Of a stretch of DNA of 64,000 nucleotides, positions 56,076-64,000 are shown in pieces. The notes below the pieces were generated by a model. That model did not search any database. It worked only from the letters and a program-made list of their open reading frames with translations, and had not been told where the DNA came from. The stretch is from positions 248,001 to 312,000 of the forward strand of contig NZ_JAALFG010000004.1 of assembly GCF_011058215.1 (NCBI RefSeq), written 5' to 3'. This DNA is from Devosia aurantiaca. Its GTDB lineage: Bacteria > Pseudomonadota > Alphaproteobacteria > Rhizobiales > Devosiaceae. Made by a program: the position numbers and the translations under genes. Each line of letters opens with the position of its first letter. Positions within the stretch are counted from its first letter, which is position 1.

Positions 56076-57020
56076 ATGATGGCGGATACTGCCGCTCCTT
56101 TGGCAATGGGCGCCGAGAGGGTCGATCGGCCCGGCCTGCTGCAACGAATTTTCCTGCATAACGTGCCCGCCAAGATCGCCGCCTTGCCCATGGTGGCAAC
56201 CGTGCTGGTGGTTTTTGTCGGCTGCGTCGCCTGGACGATCTATTACTCGTTCACCAATTCAAAGCTCCTGCCCACCGGCAAGTTCGTCGGCTTCGACCAG
56301 TACGAACGCCTGTTCGCGACGTCCCGCTGGAACGTCTCGGTCTGGAACCTCATCGCCTACGGCTCGATGTCGCTGGTCTTCACCCTGGTCATCGGCTTCA
56401 TCCTCGCCGTCCTGATCGATCAGAAGATCCGCTTCGAAAGCGCCTTCCGCACCATCATGCTCTACCCTTTCGCCCTCTCGTTCATCGTGACGGGCCTGGT
56501 CTGGCAGTGGATCATGAATCCGACCCTGGGCCTCCAGGGCACGCTGCGCGGCCTCGGCTGGACCGGCTTCACCTTCGACTGGATCGCCAATCCGCGCATG
56601 GTGCTGTTTGCACTCCTGATCGCCGGCCTCTGGCACGGCACCGGCTTTTGCATGGTGCTGATGCTTGCCGGCCTCCGCGGCGTCGACGAAGAAGTCTGGA
56701 AGGCTGCACGCATCGACGGCATCCCCACCTGGCGCACCTATGTCTCGATCGTCATTCCGATGATGCGCGGCGTCCTCGTCACCGCGGTGGTCATCATCGG
56801 CTCGGGCATCGTCCGCCTCTATGACCTTGTCGTGGCGCTCACCAATGGCGGCCCCGGCATCTCCTCGGAAGTGCCCGCCAAATACGTCTTCAACTACATG
56901 TTCTCGGGCGGCAATATCGGTCAGGGCCTGGCCGGCGCCACCATGATGCTCTTGACCGTTCTCATCATCATGATCCCGTGGGCCTATCTCGAATTCGGCG
57001 GAAAGGGCCGTCGCACATGA
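56076..57020 (+). CDS. Sugar ABC permease 1 (MalF-like)
   Basis: This is a 314-residue inner-membrane subunit with six helices. The coupling loop is EEVWKAARIDGIPTWRTYVS, and LYDLVVALTNGGPGISSEV is typical of the family. Two adjacent ATGs (56076 and 56079) are possible. It ends overlapping the next permease (ATGA). Confidence 0.9.
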   Translation: MMADTAAPLAMGAERVDRPGLLQRIFLHNVPAKIAALPMVATVLVVFVGCVAWTIYYSFTNSKLLPTGKFVGFDQYERLFATSRWNVSVWNLIAYGSMSLVFTLVIGFILAVLIDQKIRFESAFRTIMLYPFALSFIVTGLVWQWIMNPTLGLQGTLRGLGWTGFTFDWIANPRMVLFALLIAGLWHGTGFCMVLMLAGLRGVDEEVWKAARIDGIPTWRTYVSIVIPMMRGVLVTAVVIIGSGIVRLYDLVVALTNGGPGISSEVPAKYVFNYMFSGGNIGQGLAGATMMLLTVLIIMIPWAYLEFGGKGRRT

Positions 57021-57946
57021 GCATGACCGCCACCATTCCAGCCGGTACGCCCATGGCGGCCGGTGCCAACGAGCCGCGCGGCCAGCGTCCCAAGCCGTTC
57101 TTCACTCCTAAGAAGATCATGCTTTATACCGTGCTGGTCTTCTTCTCGCTCTACTACCTTTTCCCGCTCTACGTGATGCTCACCACATCGCTCAAGACCA
57201 TGCCGGAAATCCGCTTCGGCAACATCTTCGCGCTGCCGACGGCACCCAGCTTCGACGCTTGGTTCAAGGCGTGGAGCAGCGCCTGTACGGGTCTGACCTG
57301 TAACGGCCTTGCTCCCGGTTTCTGGAACTCGGTCAAGATCACCATTCCGTCCACCATCGTTTCGATCTTTATTGCGGCGGTAAACGGCTATGCTCTGGTC
57401 AATTGGCGCTTCAAGGGTTCGGAAATCTTCTTCTCGATCCTGATCTTCGGCTCGTTCATCCCCTATCAGGTGATGCTCTATCCGCTGGTGATGATCACCC
57501 GTGAATTGGGCATCTTCGGCTCGCTTCAGGCCGTCATCCTGATCCACACCATTTTCGGCATGCCCATCCTGACCCTGCTGTTCCGCAATTACTTTGCGTC
57601 GCTGCCGCAGGAGCTGTTTAAGGCCGCGCGTGTCGATGGGGCAGGGTTCTGGCGCATCTTCTTCGAGATCATGCTGCCCATGTCGCTGCCGATCTTCGTC
57701 GTGGCGCTGATCCTGCAGATCACCGGCATCTGGAATGACTTCCTGTTCGGCGTCGTTTTCGCCGGCAACGTCAACTACCCGATGACCGTGCAGCTCAACA
57801 ACATCGTCAACTCGGCCCAGGGCACGCCCGAATACAACGTCAACATGGCCGCCACCGTTCTCACTGGCCTCGTGCCGCTTACAGTCTACTTCGTATCCGG
57901 CAAGTGGTTCGTCCGCGGCGTTGCCGCTGGTGCGGTGAAGGGATAA
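57017..57946 (+). CDS. Sugar ABC permease 2 (MalG-like)
   Basis: This is a 309-residue subunit starting MSMTATIPAGTPMAAGANEP. PLYVMLTTSLKTMPEI and the coupling loop QELFKAARVDGAGFWRIFFE are diagnostic. GIWNDFLFGVVFAG follows. ATG 57017 overlaps the previous stop by four bases, and the ATPase starts four bases after its end. Confidence 0.9.
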   Translation: MSMTATIPAGTPMAAGANEPRGQRPKPFFTPKKIMLYTVLVFFSLYYLFPLYVMLTTSLKTMPEIRFGNIFALPTAPSFDAWFKAWSSACTGLTCNGLAPGFWNSVKITIPSTIVSIFIAAVNGYALVNWRFKGSEIFFSILIFGSFIPYQVMLYPLVMITRELGIFGSLQAVILIHTIFGMPILTLLFRNYFASLPQELFKAARVDGAGFWRIFFEIMLPMSLPIFVVALILQITGIWNDFLFGVVFAGNVNYPMTVQLNNIVNSAQGTPEYNVNMAATVLTGLVPLTVYFVSGKWFVRGVAAGAVKG

Positions 57947-57950
57947 TTCA

Positions 57951-59033
57951 ATGCAACAAAGCGTTTCCATCCGCGACCTCACGCTGAACTTCGGCAGCGT
58001 CAAGGTTCTCGAACACCTCAATCTCGACATCGCCCAAGGCGAGTTCATCGTCCTGCTCGGGCCGTCGGGCTGCGGCAAGTCCACCTTGCTCAACTGCATT
58101 GCCGGCCTGCTCGACGTATCCGACGGCCAGATCTTCATCTCGGGCAAGAACGTCACCTGGCTCGAGCCCAAGGATCGCGGCATCGGCATGGTGTTCCAGT
58201 CCTATGCGCTTTATCCGCAGATGACCGTGGAAAAGAACCTCAGCTTCGGCCTCCGCGTTGCCGGCATGCCCAAGGCCGAGATCGACCAGCGCGTCGCCCG
58301 CGCTGCCGAAATCCTGCAGATCCAGCCGCTGCTCCAGCGCAAGCCGGCAAACCTCTCCGGCGGTCAGCGCCAGCGCGTCGCCATCGGCCGCGCCCTCGTG
58401 CGCGACGTGGACGTCTTCCTCTTCGACGAGCCGCTGTCCAACCTCGACGCCAAGCTCCGCTCGGACCTTCGCGTCGAAATCAAGCGCCTGCATCAGCGTC
58501 TCAAGAACACCATGATCTACGTCACCCACGACCAGATCGAGGCCCTGACGCTGGCTGACCGCATCGCCATCATGAAGAATGGCGTGATCCAGCAGCTTGC
58601 CGATCCGGCCACCATCTACAACAAGCCGGTCAACCTCTACGTCGCTGGCTTCATCGGCTCGCCCTCGATGAATTTCATCCCCGGCACGCTGGATGGCGAG
58701 ACCTTCACCGCCAATGACGGCACCCGCATCCCGGTCGGCGCCTATGATTTCGTGACCCGCCTCTCCGGCGCCACTAAGTCGGTGCTGGGCGTGCGTCCCG
58801 AGCACATCCTGCTCGGCGATGCTGCGCGCAACATGCCGTTCCAGACCCAGGCCGAAATCGAGATCGTCGAGCCCATGGGGTCGGAAACCCTGGCCTGGAC
58901 CAAGGTCGCCGGCGTCCCGGTCACCTTCCGCTGCTCCAGCGATATCCCGCTGCATGTCGGGGAAAAGGTCACCGTCGGCTTCGACATCGCCCGCGGTTCC
59001 CTCTTCAACGCCGAAAGCGAAGCACGGCTCTAA
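57951..59033 (+). CDS. Sugar ABC ATP-binding protein (UgpC/MsmK type)
   Basis: This is a 360-residue ATPase. LLGPSGCGKSTLLNCIAGL (Walker A), YALYPQMTVEKNLSFGL (Q loop), NLSGGQRQRVAIGRAL, FLFDEPLSNLDAKLR (Walker B, D loop) and YVTHDQIEALTLADRI are complete. The C-terminal regulatory OB-like domain runs from about residue 240 (MNFIPGTLDG). It drives the two permeases upstream. Confidence 0.93.
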   Translation: MQQSVSIRDLTLNFGSVKVLEHLNLDIAQGEFIVLLGPSGCGKSTLLNCIAGLLDVSDGQIFISGKNVTWLEPKDRGIGMVFQSYALYPQMTVEKNLSFGLRVAGMPKAEIDQRVARAAEILQIQPLLQRKPANLSGGQRQRVAIGRALVRDVDVFLFDEPLSNLDAKLRSDLRVEIKRLHQRLKNTMIYVTHDQIEALTLADRIAIMKNGVIQQLADPATIYNKPVNLYVAGFIGSPSMNFIPGTLDGETFTANDGTRIPVGAYDFVTRLSGATKSVLGVRPEHILLGDAARNMPFQTQAEIEIVEPMGSETLAWTKVAGVPVTFRCSSDIPLHVGEKVTVGFDIARGSLFNAESEARL

Positions 59034-59059
59034 CTGCGGTAGGGGAGGGCACGTGCTGC

Positions 59060-59150
59060 CCACCCCCACCAGCTGTCACCCCGGCGAAGGCCGGGGCCCA
59101 TCCCGAGATCGGAGGATGGATCCCCGCCTTCGCGGGGATGACATCGAGTT
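59060..59150. repeat. Inverted GTCA[CT]CCC(C)GGCG/CGCCTTCGCGGGGATGAC repeat
   Basis: CCCCGGCGAAGGCCGGGG at the left and ATCCCCGCCTTCGCGGGGAT at the right form two hairpins with outer GTCA/TGAC ends. Elements of this form are widespread between genes in Hyphomicrobiales. It sits inside the sugar operon. Confidence 0.65.
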
Positions 59151-59198
59151 TTACAAGCAGGCGGATGCCTGCAAAGAAAAATCCAAAAGAGACCACCC

Positions 59199-59949
59199 AT
59201 GACCGAACTCTCCTACCAGCTCTACAGCGCCCGCAATTACCCGTCCTTTCCCGAGCTCCTGACCAAGCTGTCCGAGATCGGCTACAAGCAGGTCGAAGGC
59301 TATGGCGGACTTTATGCCGACGCCGCAGGCCTGCGCGCCGAACTCGACAAGAACGGCCTCACCATGCCCACCGGCCATTTTGGCCTCGATCAGCTCAAGG
59401 ACACTGCCGGTGCCCTCAAGATCGCCGAAACCCTGGGCATGAAGCGCCTCTACTGCCCCTTCATCATGCCGGATCAGCGCTCGACCGATTGAATCGAAGT
59501 GGCTCGAGCTCGCCAACTCGCTGGCCGAAATCGGGGAAAAGGTCACCGCAGCCGGCTACGGCTTCGGCTGGCACAATCATGATTTCGAATTCATCGCGAC
59601 CACGTCCGGCCGCACGCCGATGGAGATCATTCTCGAAATCGCACCCAAGATCGAGTGGGAGTGCGACGTTGCCTGGGTCATCCGCGGCAATGCCGATCCG
59701 CTGACCTGGTTCGACCGCTACGGCGATCGTATCACTGCCGTGCACGTCAAGGATCTCTCGGTCGAAGGTGAGAACCCCGAAGAGAGCGGCTGGGCCGATG
59801 TCGGTCATGGCCGTGTTGGCTGGGACGCCCTCATTGAGGAAGTCAAAGCCCGCACCAAGGCACAGTATTTCGTTGCCGAACACGACAATCCGACCGACGC
59901 GATCCGTTTTGGCACCCGTTCGTTCGCAACTGCCAGCAAGTGGAAGTAA
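59199..59949 (+). CDS. Sugar phosphate isomerase/epimerase-type TIM-barrel protein 1 (one frame break)
   Basis: This is a protein of about 249 residues, MTELSYQLYSARNYPSFPEL. GYKQVEGYGGLYADAAGL and a metal site with FGWHNHDFEF and VHVKDLSVEGENP are of the AP-endonuclease-2 fold. At about 59489 one extra T ends the frame after QRSTD; corrected, it reads ESKWLELANSL. The fold covers isomerases, epimerases and the 3-keto-sugar lyases/hydratases of levoglucosan-type pathways, which fits the neighbours. Confidence 0.8.
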
Positions 59950-59954
59950 GCCAA

Positions 59955-61097
59955 ATGGCAAAGACCTATGGCGTCGGCATCATGGGTGCCGGCAATATCT
60001 CGGCCGCCTATCTCCGCCTCGCGCCGCTGTTCAAGAACCTTGAAGTCCGCGCCGTCGCCGACATCATGCCCGAAGCCGCGCAAAAGCGCGCCGACGAGTT
60101 TGGCGTTAAGGCACAAACGCCCGAAGAACTGCTCAAGAACAGCGAGCTCGACGTTATCGTCAATCTCACGGTGCCGGCTGCCCATTACGGCGTCTCGATG
60201 GACATCATCTCGGCCGGCAAGCACTCCTATTCGGAAAAGCCCTTCGTGCTCTCCGTCGAAGAAGGCTTGGCGCTTAAGAAAGCCGCCGACGATCGCGGCC
60301 TCAAGGTCGGCTCTGCGCCCGACACTTTTCTGGGTGGTGCGCACCAGCAGGCCCGCGAAATCATCGACTCCGGCAAGCTCGGCAAGATCATGAGCGGCAC
60401 CACCCACGTCATGAGCCGCGGCATGGAGCACTGGCATCCCAATCCGGACTTCTTCTTCCAGCCCGGCGGCGGCCCGATCCTTGATCTTGGACCCTACTAC
60501 ATCACCGACCTCGTTCACCTGCTCGGACCGGTAAAGCGCCTTTCGGCCTTTACCAACATGGCCCGCGCCGAGCGCGAAGTCACCGCCGAAGGCCCCTACA
60601 AGGGCACCTTCATCAAGGTCGGCACCCCGACCACGATCCACGGCGTGCTCGAATTCCACAACGGCGCCATCGTCACCATCGGCGCCAGCTGGGACGTGGC
60701 GGCCCACGGCCACCACAATATCGAGCTCTACGGCACCGATGGCTCGATCTTCGTGCCCGATCCCAACTTCTTCGGCGGCGATCTTGTCACCGCCAGCCTC
60801 GATGGCACTCGCACGCCGGTAACGCCTTGGGATCAGCCCTTTGGCAAGCCGAACCAGGAACTCGACAAGGCCATCCCGCGCGCCAACTATCGCTGTGCCG
60901 GCCTCGCCGATATGATGCTGTCGCACGAAACCGGCCAGACCGCCCGCTGCGGCCTCGACGTCGCGCTGCATGTGGTCGAAGTCATGACCGGCCTCCTCAA
61001 AGCCGGCGAGACAGGGCAGGTGCTGACGCTCCAGACCACCTGCGAACGCCCGCGCGCCCTCGGCATCGAAGAAGCCCGGGCACTGCTCAAGAACTGA
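59955..61097 (+). CDS. Gfo/Idh/MocA-family oxidoreductase 1
   Basis: This is a 380-residue NAD(P)-dependent sugar dehydrogenase or reductase. VGIMGAGNISAAYLRL is the dinucleotide site, YSEKPFVLS the EKP motif with the catalytic Lys, and GGPILDLGPYYITDLVHL holds the Asp and following residues of the active site. ATG 59955 lies five bases after the previous stop. Its role is probably oxidation or reduction at C3 of a sugar. Confidence 0.87.
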   Translation: MAKTYGVGIMGAGNISAAYLRLAPLFKNLEVRAVADIMPEAAQKRADEFGVKAQTPEELLKNSELDVIVNLTVPAAHYGVSMDIISAGKHSYSEKPFVLSVEEGLALKKAADDRGLKVGSAPDTFLGGAHQQAREIIDSGKLGKIMSGTTHVMSRGMEHWHPNPDFFFQPGGGPILDLGPYYITDLVHLLGPVKRLSAFTNMARAEREVTAEGPYKGTFIKVGTPTTIHGVLEFHNGAIVTIGASWDVAAHGHHNIELYGTDGSIFVPDPNFFGGDLVTASLDGTRTPVTPWDQPFGKPNQELDKAIPRANYRCAGLADMMLSHETGQTARCGLDVALHVVEVMTGLLKAGETGQVLTLQTTCERPRALGIEEARALLKN

Positions 61098-61437
61098 TGG
61101 ACGTACGTCATTGACAGGCGCTTGGCGCCGGTCAAGACTGAGCGAAATCATTCCAGTAGCCCTCATGGTGAGGTGCGCAGCGAAGCGAAGCCTCGAACCA
61201 CGAGGGCGTGGCACTGGAAGGAAAAAGGGCGACGAGCAATCGTCGCCCTCATTCATCAAAGGGCCCGATAAACGGGCTCGGTTGTGGGGAGACTTGCGTC
61301 AGGACGAGCCGAAAATGGCGGTGTTCGAGAACCGGAGCGGAGCGTACGTTGGTACGTGAGCACCGGAAGCGCAGAACGCTGTCATTTGCCGTCCGTCATC
61401 AGGCAAGTATGCACGCAACCTAACAGAGGAGATTTTT
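61098..61437. other. 340-base gap made of successive hairpins
   Basis: It holds TTGAC-A-GGCGC/GCGCC-G-GTCAA (61111-61135), a long imperfect inverted repeat CCAGTAGCCCTC ... GAGGGC...ACTGG (61153-61217), and GGGCGACGA-GCAA-TCGTCGCCC (61227-61248) with a GNRA-type loop. GCCCG-ATAAA-CGGGC (61263-61277) and CGTAC-GTTG-GTACG (about 61344-61357) follow. No frame of coding quality. It may be a mosaic of repeats, a small RNA, or an internal terminator plus leader. Confidence 0.5.
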
Positions 61438-62493
61438 ATGGCCACTACCATCAAGGGCCCAGCCATTTTTCTCGCCCAGTTCGCTGGCGATGCTGCCCCC
61501 TTCAACTCGCTCGACAGCATTTGCAAGTGGGCTGCCGATCTCGGCTACAAGGGCGTACAGATCCCGACCTGGGTGTCGAGCTTCATCGACCTCGAAAAGG
61601 CCGCCAACTCCAAGACCTACGCCGATGAGATCAAGGGCGTCGTCAATTCGCACGGCCTCGATATCACCGAACTGTCGACCCACCTCCAGGGCCAGCTCAT
61701 CGCCGTCCATCCGGCCTATGACACCGCTTTTGATGGCTTTGCACCATCCGCAGTCCACGGCAATCCCAAGGCGCGCCAGCTCTGGGCCGTCGAAACCATG
61801 ATGAACGCCGCCAAGGCTTCGCAAAATCTTGGCCTCAAGGCGCACGCCACTTTCTCAGGCTCGCTGGCCTGGCCCTATATCTATCCCTGGCCGCAGCGTC
61901 CTGCTGGCCTCGTCGAAGAAGCCTTCGACGAACTCGCCCGTCGCTGGACCCCAATCCTCAACGCCTTCGATGAAGCCGGCGTCGACGTCTGCTACGAAAT
62001 TCATCCCGGCGAAGACCTGCACGACGGCATCTCCTACGAGATGTTCCTCGAGCGCGTGAACAATCATCCCCGCGCCAACCTGCTCTATGATCCGAGCCAC
62101 TTCGTGCTGCAGCAGCTCGATTATCTTGACTACATCGATATCTACAAAGACCGCATCAAGGCCTTCCACGTGAAGGATGCTGAGTTCAACCCGACCGGCC
62201 GCCAGGGCGTCTATGGCGGTTTCCAGTCCTGGGTCGATCGGGCAGGGCGCTTCCGCTCCATCGGCGATGGCCAGGTCGACTTCCCGGCGATCTTCGCCAA
62301 GATGGCGGCCAATGATTTCCAGGGCTGGGCCGTGCTCGAATGGGAATGCGCGCTCAAGCACCCCGAGGATGGTGCCCGCGAAGGCGCCGAGCTCATCAAG
62401 AGCTATATCATCCGCGTCACCGAAAAGGCCTTCGACGATTTCGCCTCCGGCGGAACCGACCAGGCCGCCAATCGCAAGATGCTCGGCCTCTAG
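61438..62493 (+). CDS. Sugar phosphate isomerase/epimerase-type TIM-barrel protein 2
   Basis: This is a 351-residue protein after AGAGGAGA. LGYKGVQIPTW, VDVCYEIHPGEDLHDG, LLYDPSHFVLQQLDYLDY and IKAFHVKDAEFNPTGRQG provide the Glu, Asp and His metal ligands of the family. GWAVLEWECALKHPEDG holds the last Glu. It is longer than TIM-barrel protein 1 and likely performs a different step. Lyase, hydratase or isomerase action on a keto sugar is possible. Confidence 0.85.
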   Translation: MATTIKGPAIFLAQFAGDAAPFNSLDSICKWAADLGYKGVQIPTWVSSFIDLEKAANSKTYADEIKGVVNSHGLDITELSTHLQGQLIAVHPAYDTAFDGFAPSAVHGNPKARQLWAVETMMNAAKASQNLGLKAHATFSGSLAWPYIYPWPQRPAGLVEEAFDELARRWTPILNAFDEAGVDVCYEIHPGEDLHDGISYEMFLERVNNHPRANLLYDPSHFVLQQLDYLDYIDIYKDRIKAFHVKDAEFNPTGRQGVYGGFQSWVDRAGRFRSIGDGQVDFPAIFAKMAANDFQGWAVLEWECALKHPEDGAREGAELIKSYIIRVTEKAFDDFASGGTDQAANRKMLGL

Positions 62494-62534
62494 TGCTAGC
62501 AGTCTGCTAACCAATAGCTCGGAGAAGCGAAAAA

Positions 62535-63692
62535 ATGGCTGAAAACGGCGCAAGAAAAATTCGACTTGGCATGGTCGGTGGCGGAAAAGGAGCCTTCATC
62601 GGCTATGTCCACCGCGTCGCCTCCCGCATCGACGGCGACTACGATCTGGTCGCCGGCGCCCTCTCGTCCCGCCCCGAAGTGGCCCGGGAATCGGGCAAAA
62701 ACCTCGGCCTGGCCGAGGATCGCATCTACACCTCCTACGAAGAAATGGCCCGCGCCGAAGCTGCGCGCGAGGACGGTATCGAAGCCGTTTCCATCGTCAC
62801 CCCCAACCATATGCACTTCGGCCCCGCTAAGGCCTTCCTTGAAGCCGGCATCAACGTCATCTGCGACAAGCCGATAACGGCGACTTTGGAAGACGCCCGT
62901 AAGCTGCTGGAAATACAGCCGAAAAACGGCGCCAAGTTCCTGCTGACCCACAACTACACCGGCTATCCGCTGGTGCGTCAGGCCCGCGAAATGGTCGCCT
63001 CCGGCGCCCTCGGCACCATCCGCGTGGTCCAGGTCGAGTACCCGCAGGATTGGCTCACCGAGCCTGTCGAACAGTCCGGCAATGCTCCCGGCGCTGAATG
63101 GCGCACCGACCCGGCCCGCTCCGGCGCAGGCGGCGCCATCGGCGATATCGGCACCCATGCCTATAACCTCGCCCGCTTCGTCACCGGCCTAAAGACCGAG
63201 GCCGTCGCCGCCGACCTCACCGCCTTCGTCCCGGGCCGCAAGCTCGACGACAACGTCCACATCATGCTCCGCTTCGAAGGCGGCGCCCGCGGCATGCTCT
63301 GGGCCAGCCAGGTGGCGCCCGGCAACGAAAACGGTTTGCAGCTAAGGGTTTACGGCGACAAGGGAGGTCTTGAATGGCGCCAGGACAACCCCAACTACAT
63401 GTGGTTCACCGAGTTCGGTAAGCCCAAGCAACTGCTGACGCGCGGCGGCTCGATTTCGGTCCCGCCGGCCGCATCCATGAACATCCGCATCCCTTCCGGC
63501 CACCCGGAGGGCTATCTCGAAGCCTTCGCGACGCTCTATTCGCAGTTCGCCTCGGTCATCCGTGGCGATGGCGCCGAATACGAAGCGCTTCTGCCCTCTA
63601 TGGCCGATGGCGTCGAAGGCATGCAGTTCATCACCGCCTCGGTTCAGTCCAGCAACAACGAAAGCCGCTGGACCCGCCTCAGCGAGGTCTGA
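62535..63692 (+). CDS. Gfo/Idh/MocA-family oxidoreductase 2
   Basis: This is a 385-residue enzyme. IRLGMVGGGKGAFIGYVHR is the nucleotide site, VICDKPITATLEDA the conserved Lys-Pro, and AGGAIGDIGTHAYNLARFV the catalytic Asp/His region. It is of the class that oxidises glycosides at C3 or reduces the resulting keto sugars. With gene 59955 it gives the two redox steps expected of a C3-oxidation pathway. ATG 62535 is preceded by GGAGAAG. Confidence 0.88.
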   Translation: MAENGARKIRLGMVGGGKGAFIGYVHRVASRIDGDYDLVAGALSSRPEVARESGKNLGLAEDRIYTSYEEMARAEAAREDGIEAVSIVTPNHMHFGPAKAFLEAGINVICDKPITATLEDARKLLEIQPKNGAKFLLTHNYTGYPLVRQAREMVASGALGTIRVVQVEYPQDWLTEPVEQSGNAPGAEWRTDPARSGAGGAIGDIGTHAYNLARFVTGLKTEAVAADLTAFVPGRKLDDNVHIMLRFEGGARGMLWASQVAPGNENGLQLRVYGDKGGLEWRQDNPNYMWFTEFGKPKQLLTRGGSISVPPAASMNIRIPSGHPEGYLEAFATLYSQFASVIRGDGAEYEALLPSMADGVEGMQFITASVQSSNNESRWTRLSEV

Positions 63693-63699
63693 AGCTCAA

Positions 63700-63722
63700 G
63701 GCCGGCAGCACCCCTGCCGGCC
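63700..63722. terminator. Hairpin between convergent genes
   Basis: GGCCGGCAG (63700-63708) pairs perfectly with CTGCCGGCC (63714-63722). It starts eight bases after the oxidoreductase stop and ends five bases before the facing gene's stop. No clear T tract on either side, so a bidirectional but weak terminator. Confidence 0.55.
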
Positions 63723-63726
63723 TAAC

Positions 63727-64000
63727 TCACTGCACGCGTTCGCTTATGTAGCCGCGCTCTTCGAGCAAGCTTACGACGCTGATCTTATCCACCAAATGCG
63801 CAGCGCCGACGACCAGTAGCGCCTTCTCATTTCGCTTCAGCATGGCATCGATCTGCTCGACCCAATCACGGTTGCGATCGTCGATCAGCCGCGTCACCAT
63901 GCCCTCGTCATAGTCGCCCATCTGCGACATGAAGACCTCGCCCAGCACCTCAGGCGTCCCTGCCATCCAGGCATCCACCATGCTGCCGAGATCGGACTCC
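63727..64000 (-). CDS. TraB/GumN-family protein, C-terminal part
   Basis: The reading frame is open through the right edge. The end ALLVVGAAHLVDKISVVSLLEERGY is the conserved TraB/GumN (YbaP) finish, a metal-dependent protease-like fold that is usually exported. RNRDWVEQIDAML precedes it. The N-terminus lies beyond the window; an internal ATG at 63981 is not the true start. Confidence 0.8.
   Translation of the reverse strand, partial: ESDLGSMVDAWMAGTPEVLGEVFMSQMGDYDEGMVTRLIDDRNRDWVEQIDAMLKRNEKALLVVGAAHLVDKISVVSLLEERGYISERVQ

Noticed and set aside
57948..61259. Reverse-strand frames of 373 and 484 codons opposite the ATPase and oxidoreductase
   Set aside because: Shadows of the ABC ATPase and Gfo/Idh genes, whose Walker and EKP motifs fix the coding strand.

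Overview
The window reads as chromosomal DNA of a high-GC alphaproteobacterium of the order Hyphomicrobiales. A Devosia-like organism is my best guess, from gene order and protein style only, with no database search. The supporting signs are an aminotransferase, homoserine dehydrogenase, glpX, recJ series; a tandem cold-shock-domain protein beside a DUF192 protein; GAAC-N7-GAAC and TGA-N9-TCA type regulatory sites; and many GC-rich palindromic intergenic repeats. No phage, insertion sequence, rRNA operon or CRISPR array is visible.

Layout. 1-1125: end of a siderophore (FecCD) permease pair. 1351-3775: lon protease with its terminator. 3839-5128: a GT1 glycosyltransferase. 5551-14587: aminotransferase, rlmC, two iron-siderophore binding proteins, hom, glpX and recJ. 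14731-15965: cyclopropane fatty acid synthase. 16113-19977: a complete siderophore ABC importer. 20222-23329: SOS-controlled dinB facing a histidine kinase and its periplasmic partner. 23495-29619: housekeeping and small genes, with two tRNA-Glu genes. 29795-47361: a large carbohydrate catabolic island with a dipeptide/oligosaccharide-type ABC importer, two GHL6-like glycoside hydrolases, a GH42 enzyme, Hyi, tartronate semialdehyde reductase, a hydratase-like protein, glycerate kinase and GntR regulators. 47348-53303: a sulfur-handling island with a Cys-repeat periplasmic protein, a TsuA/YeeE-type transporter, two multi-domain rhodaneses, a thioredoxin and a CcdA-like protein. 53399-53475: tRNA-Arg. 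53480-63692: a LacI-controlled sugar ABC operon with two TIM-barrel proteins and two Gfo/Idh/MocA oxidoreductases, an inventory known from 3-keto-glycoside (levoglucosan-type) catabolism. 63727-64000: the end of a TraB/GumN-family gene.

How the genes work together. In the first sugar island, glycosides would be imported, cleaved in the cytoplasm (the hydrolases lack signal peptides), and part of the carbon would pass hydroxypyruvate, tartronate semialdehyde, glycerate, phosphoglycerate. In the sulfur island, thiosulfate or related sulfane sulfur would be handled by periplasmic rhodaneses and imported through the TsuA-like protein, while CcdA and thioredoxin supply periplasmic reductant. The Cys-repeat protein made in the same transcript is the least understood component and the best candidate for something undescribed.

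Data quality. About nineteen single-base (rarely two-base) frame breaks hit otherwise intact conserved genes (lon twice, recJ, glpX, dinB, cfa, several transporters and enzymes). About half are a lost base in a G or C run of four or more, which fits uncorrected long-read errors rather than decay. I annotate such genes as single CDSs across the break. A separate large-scale signal is that the octamer GGGCAGGG, a match to the FtsK-orienting KOPS consensus, occurs about 15 times on the + strand and, by eye, never on the other, so the window probably points left to right toward the terminus.
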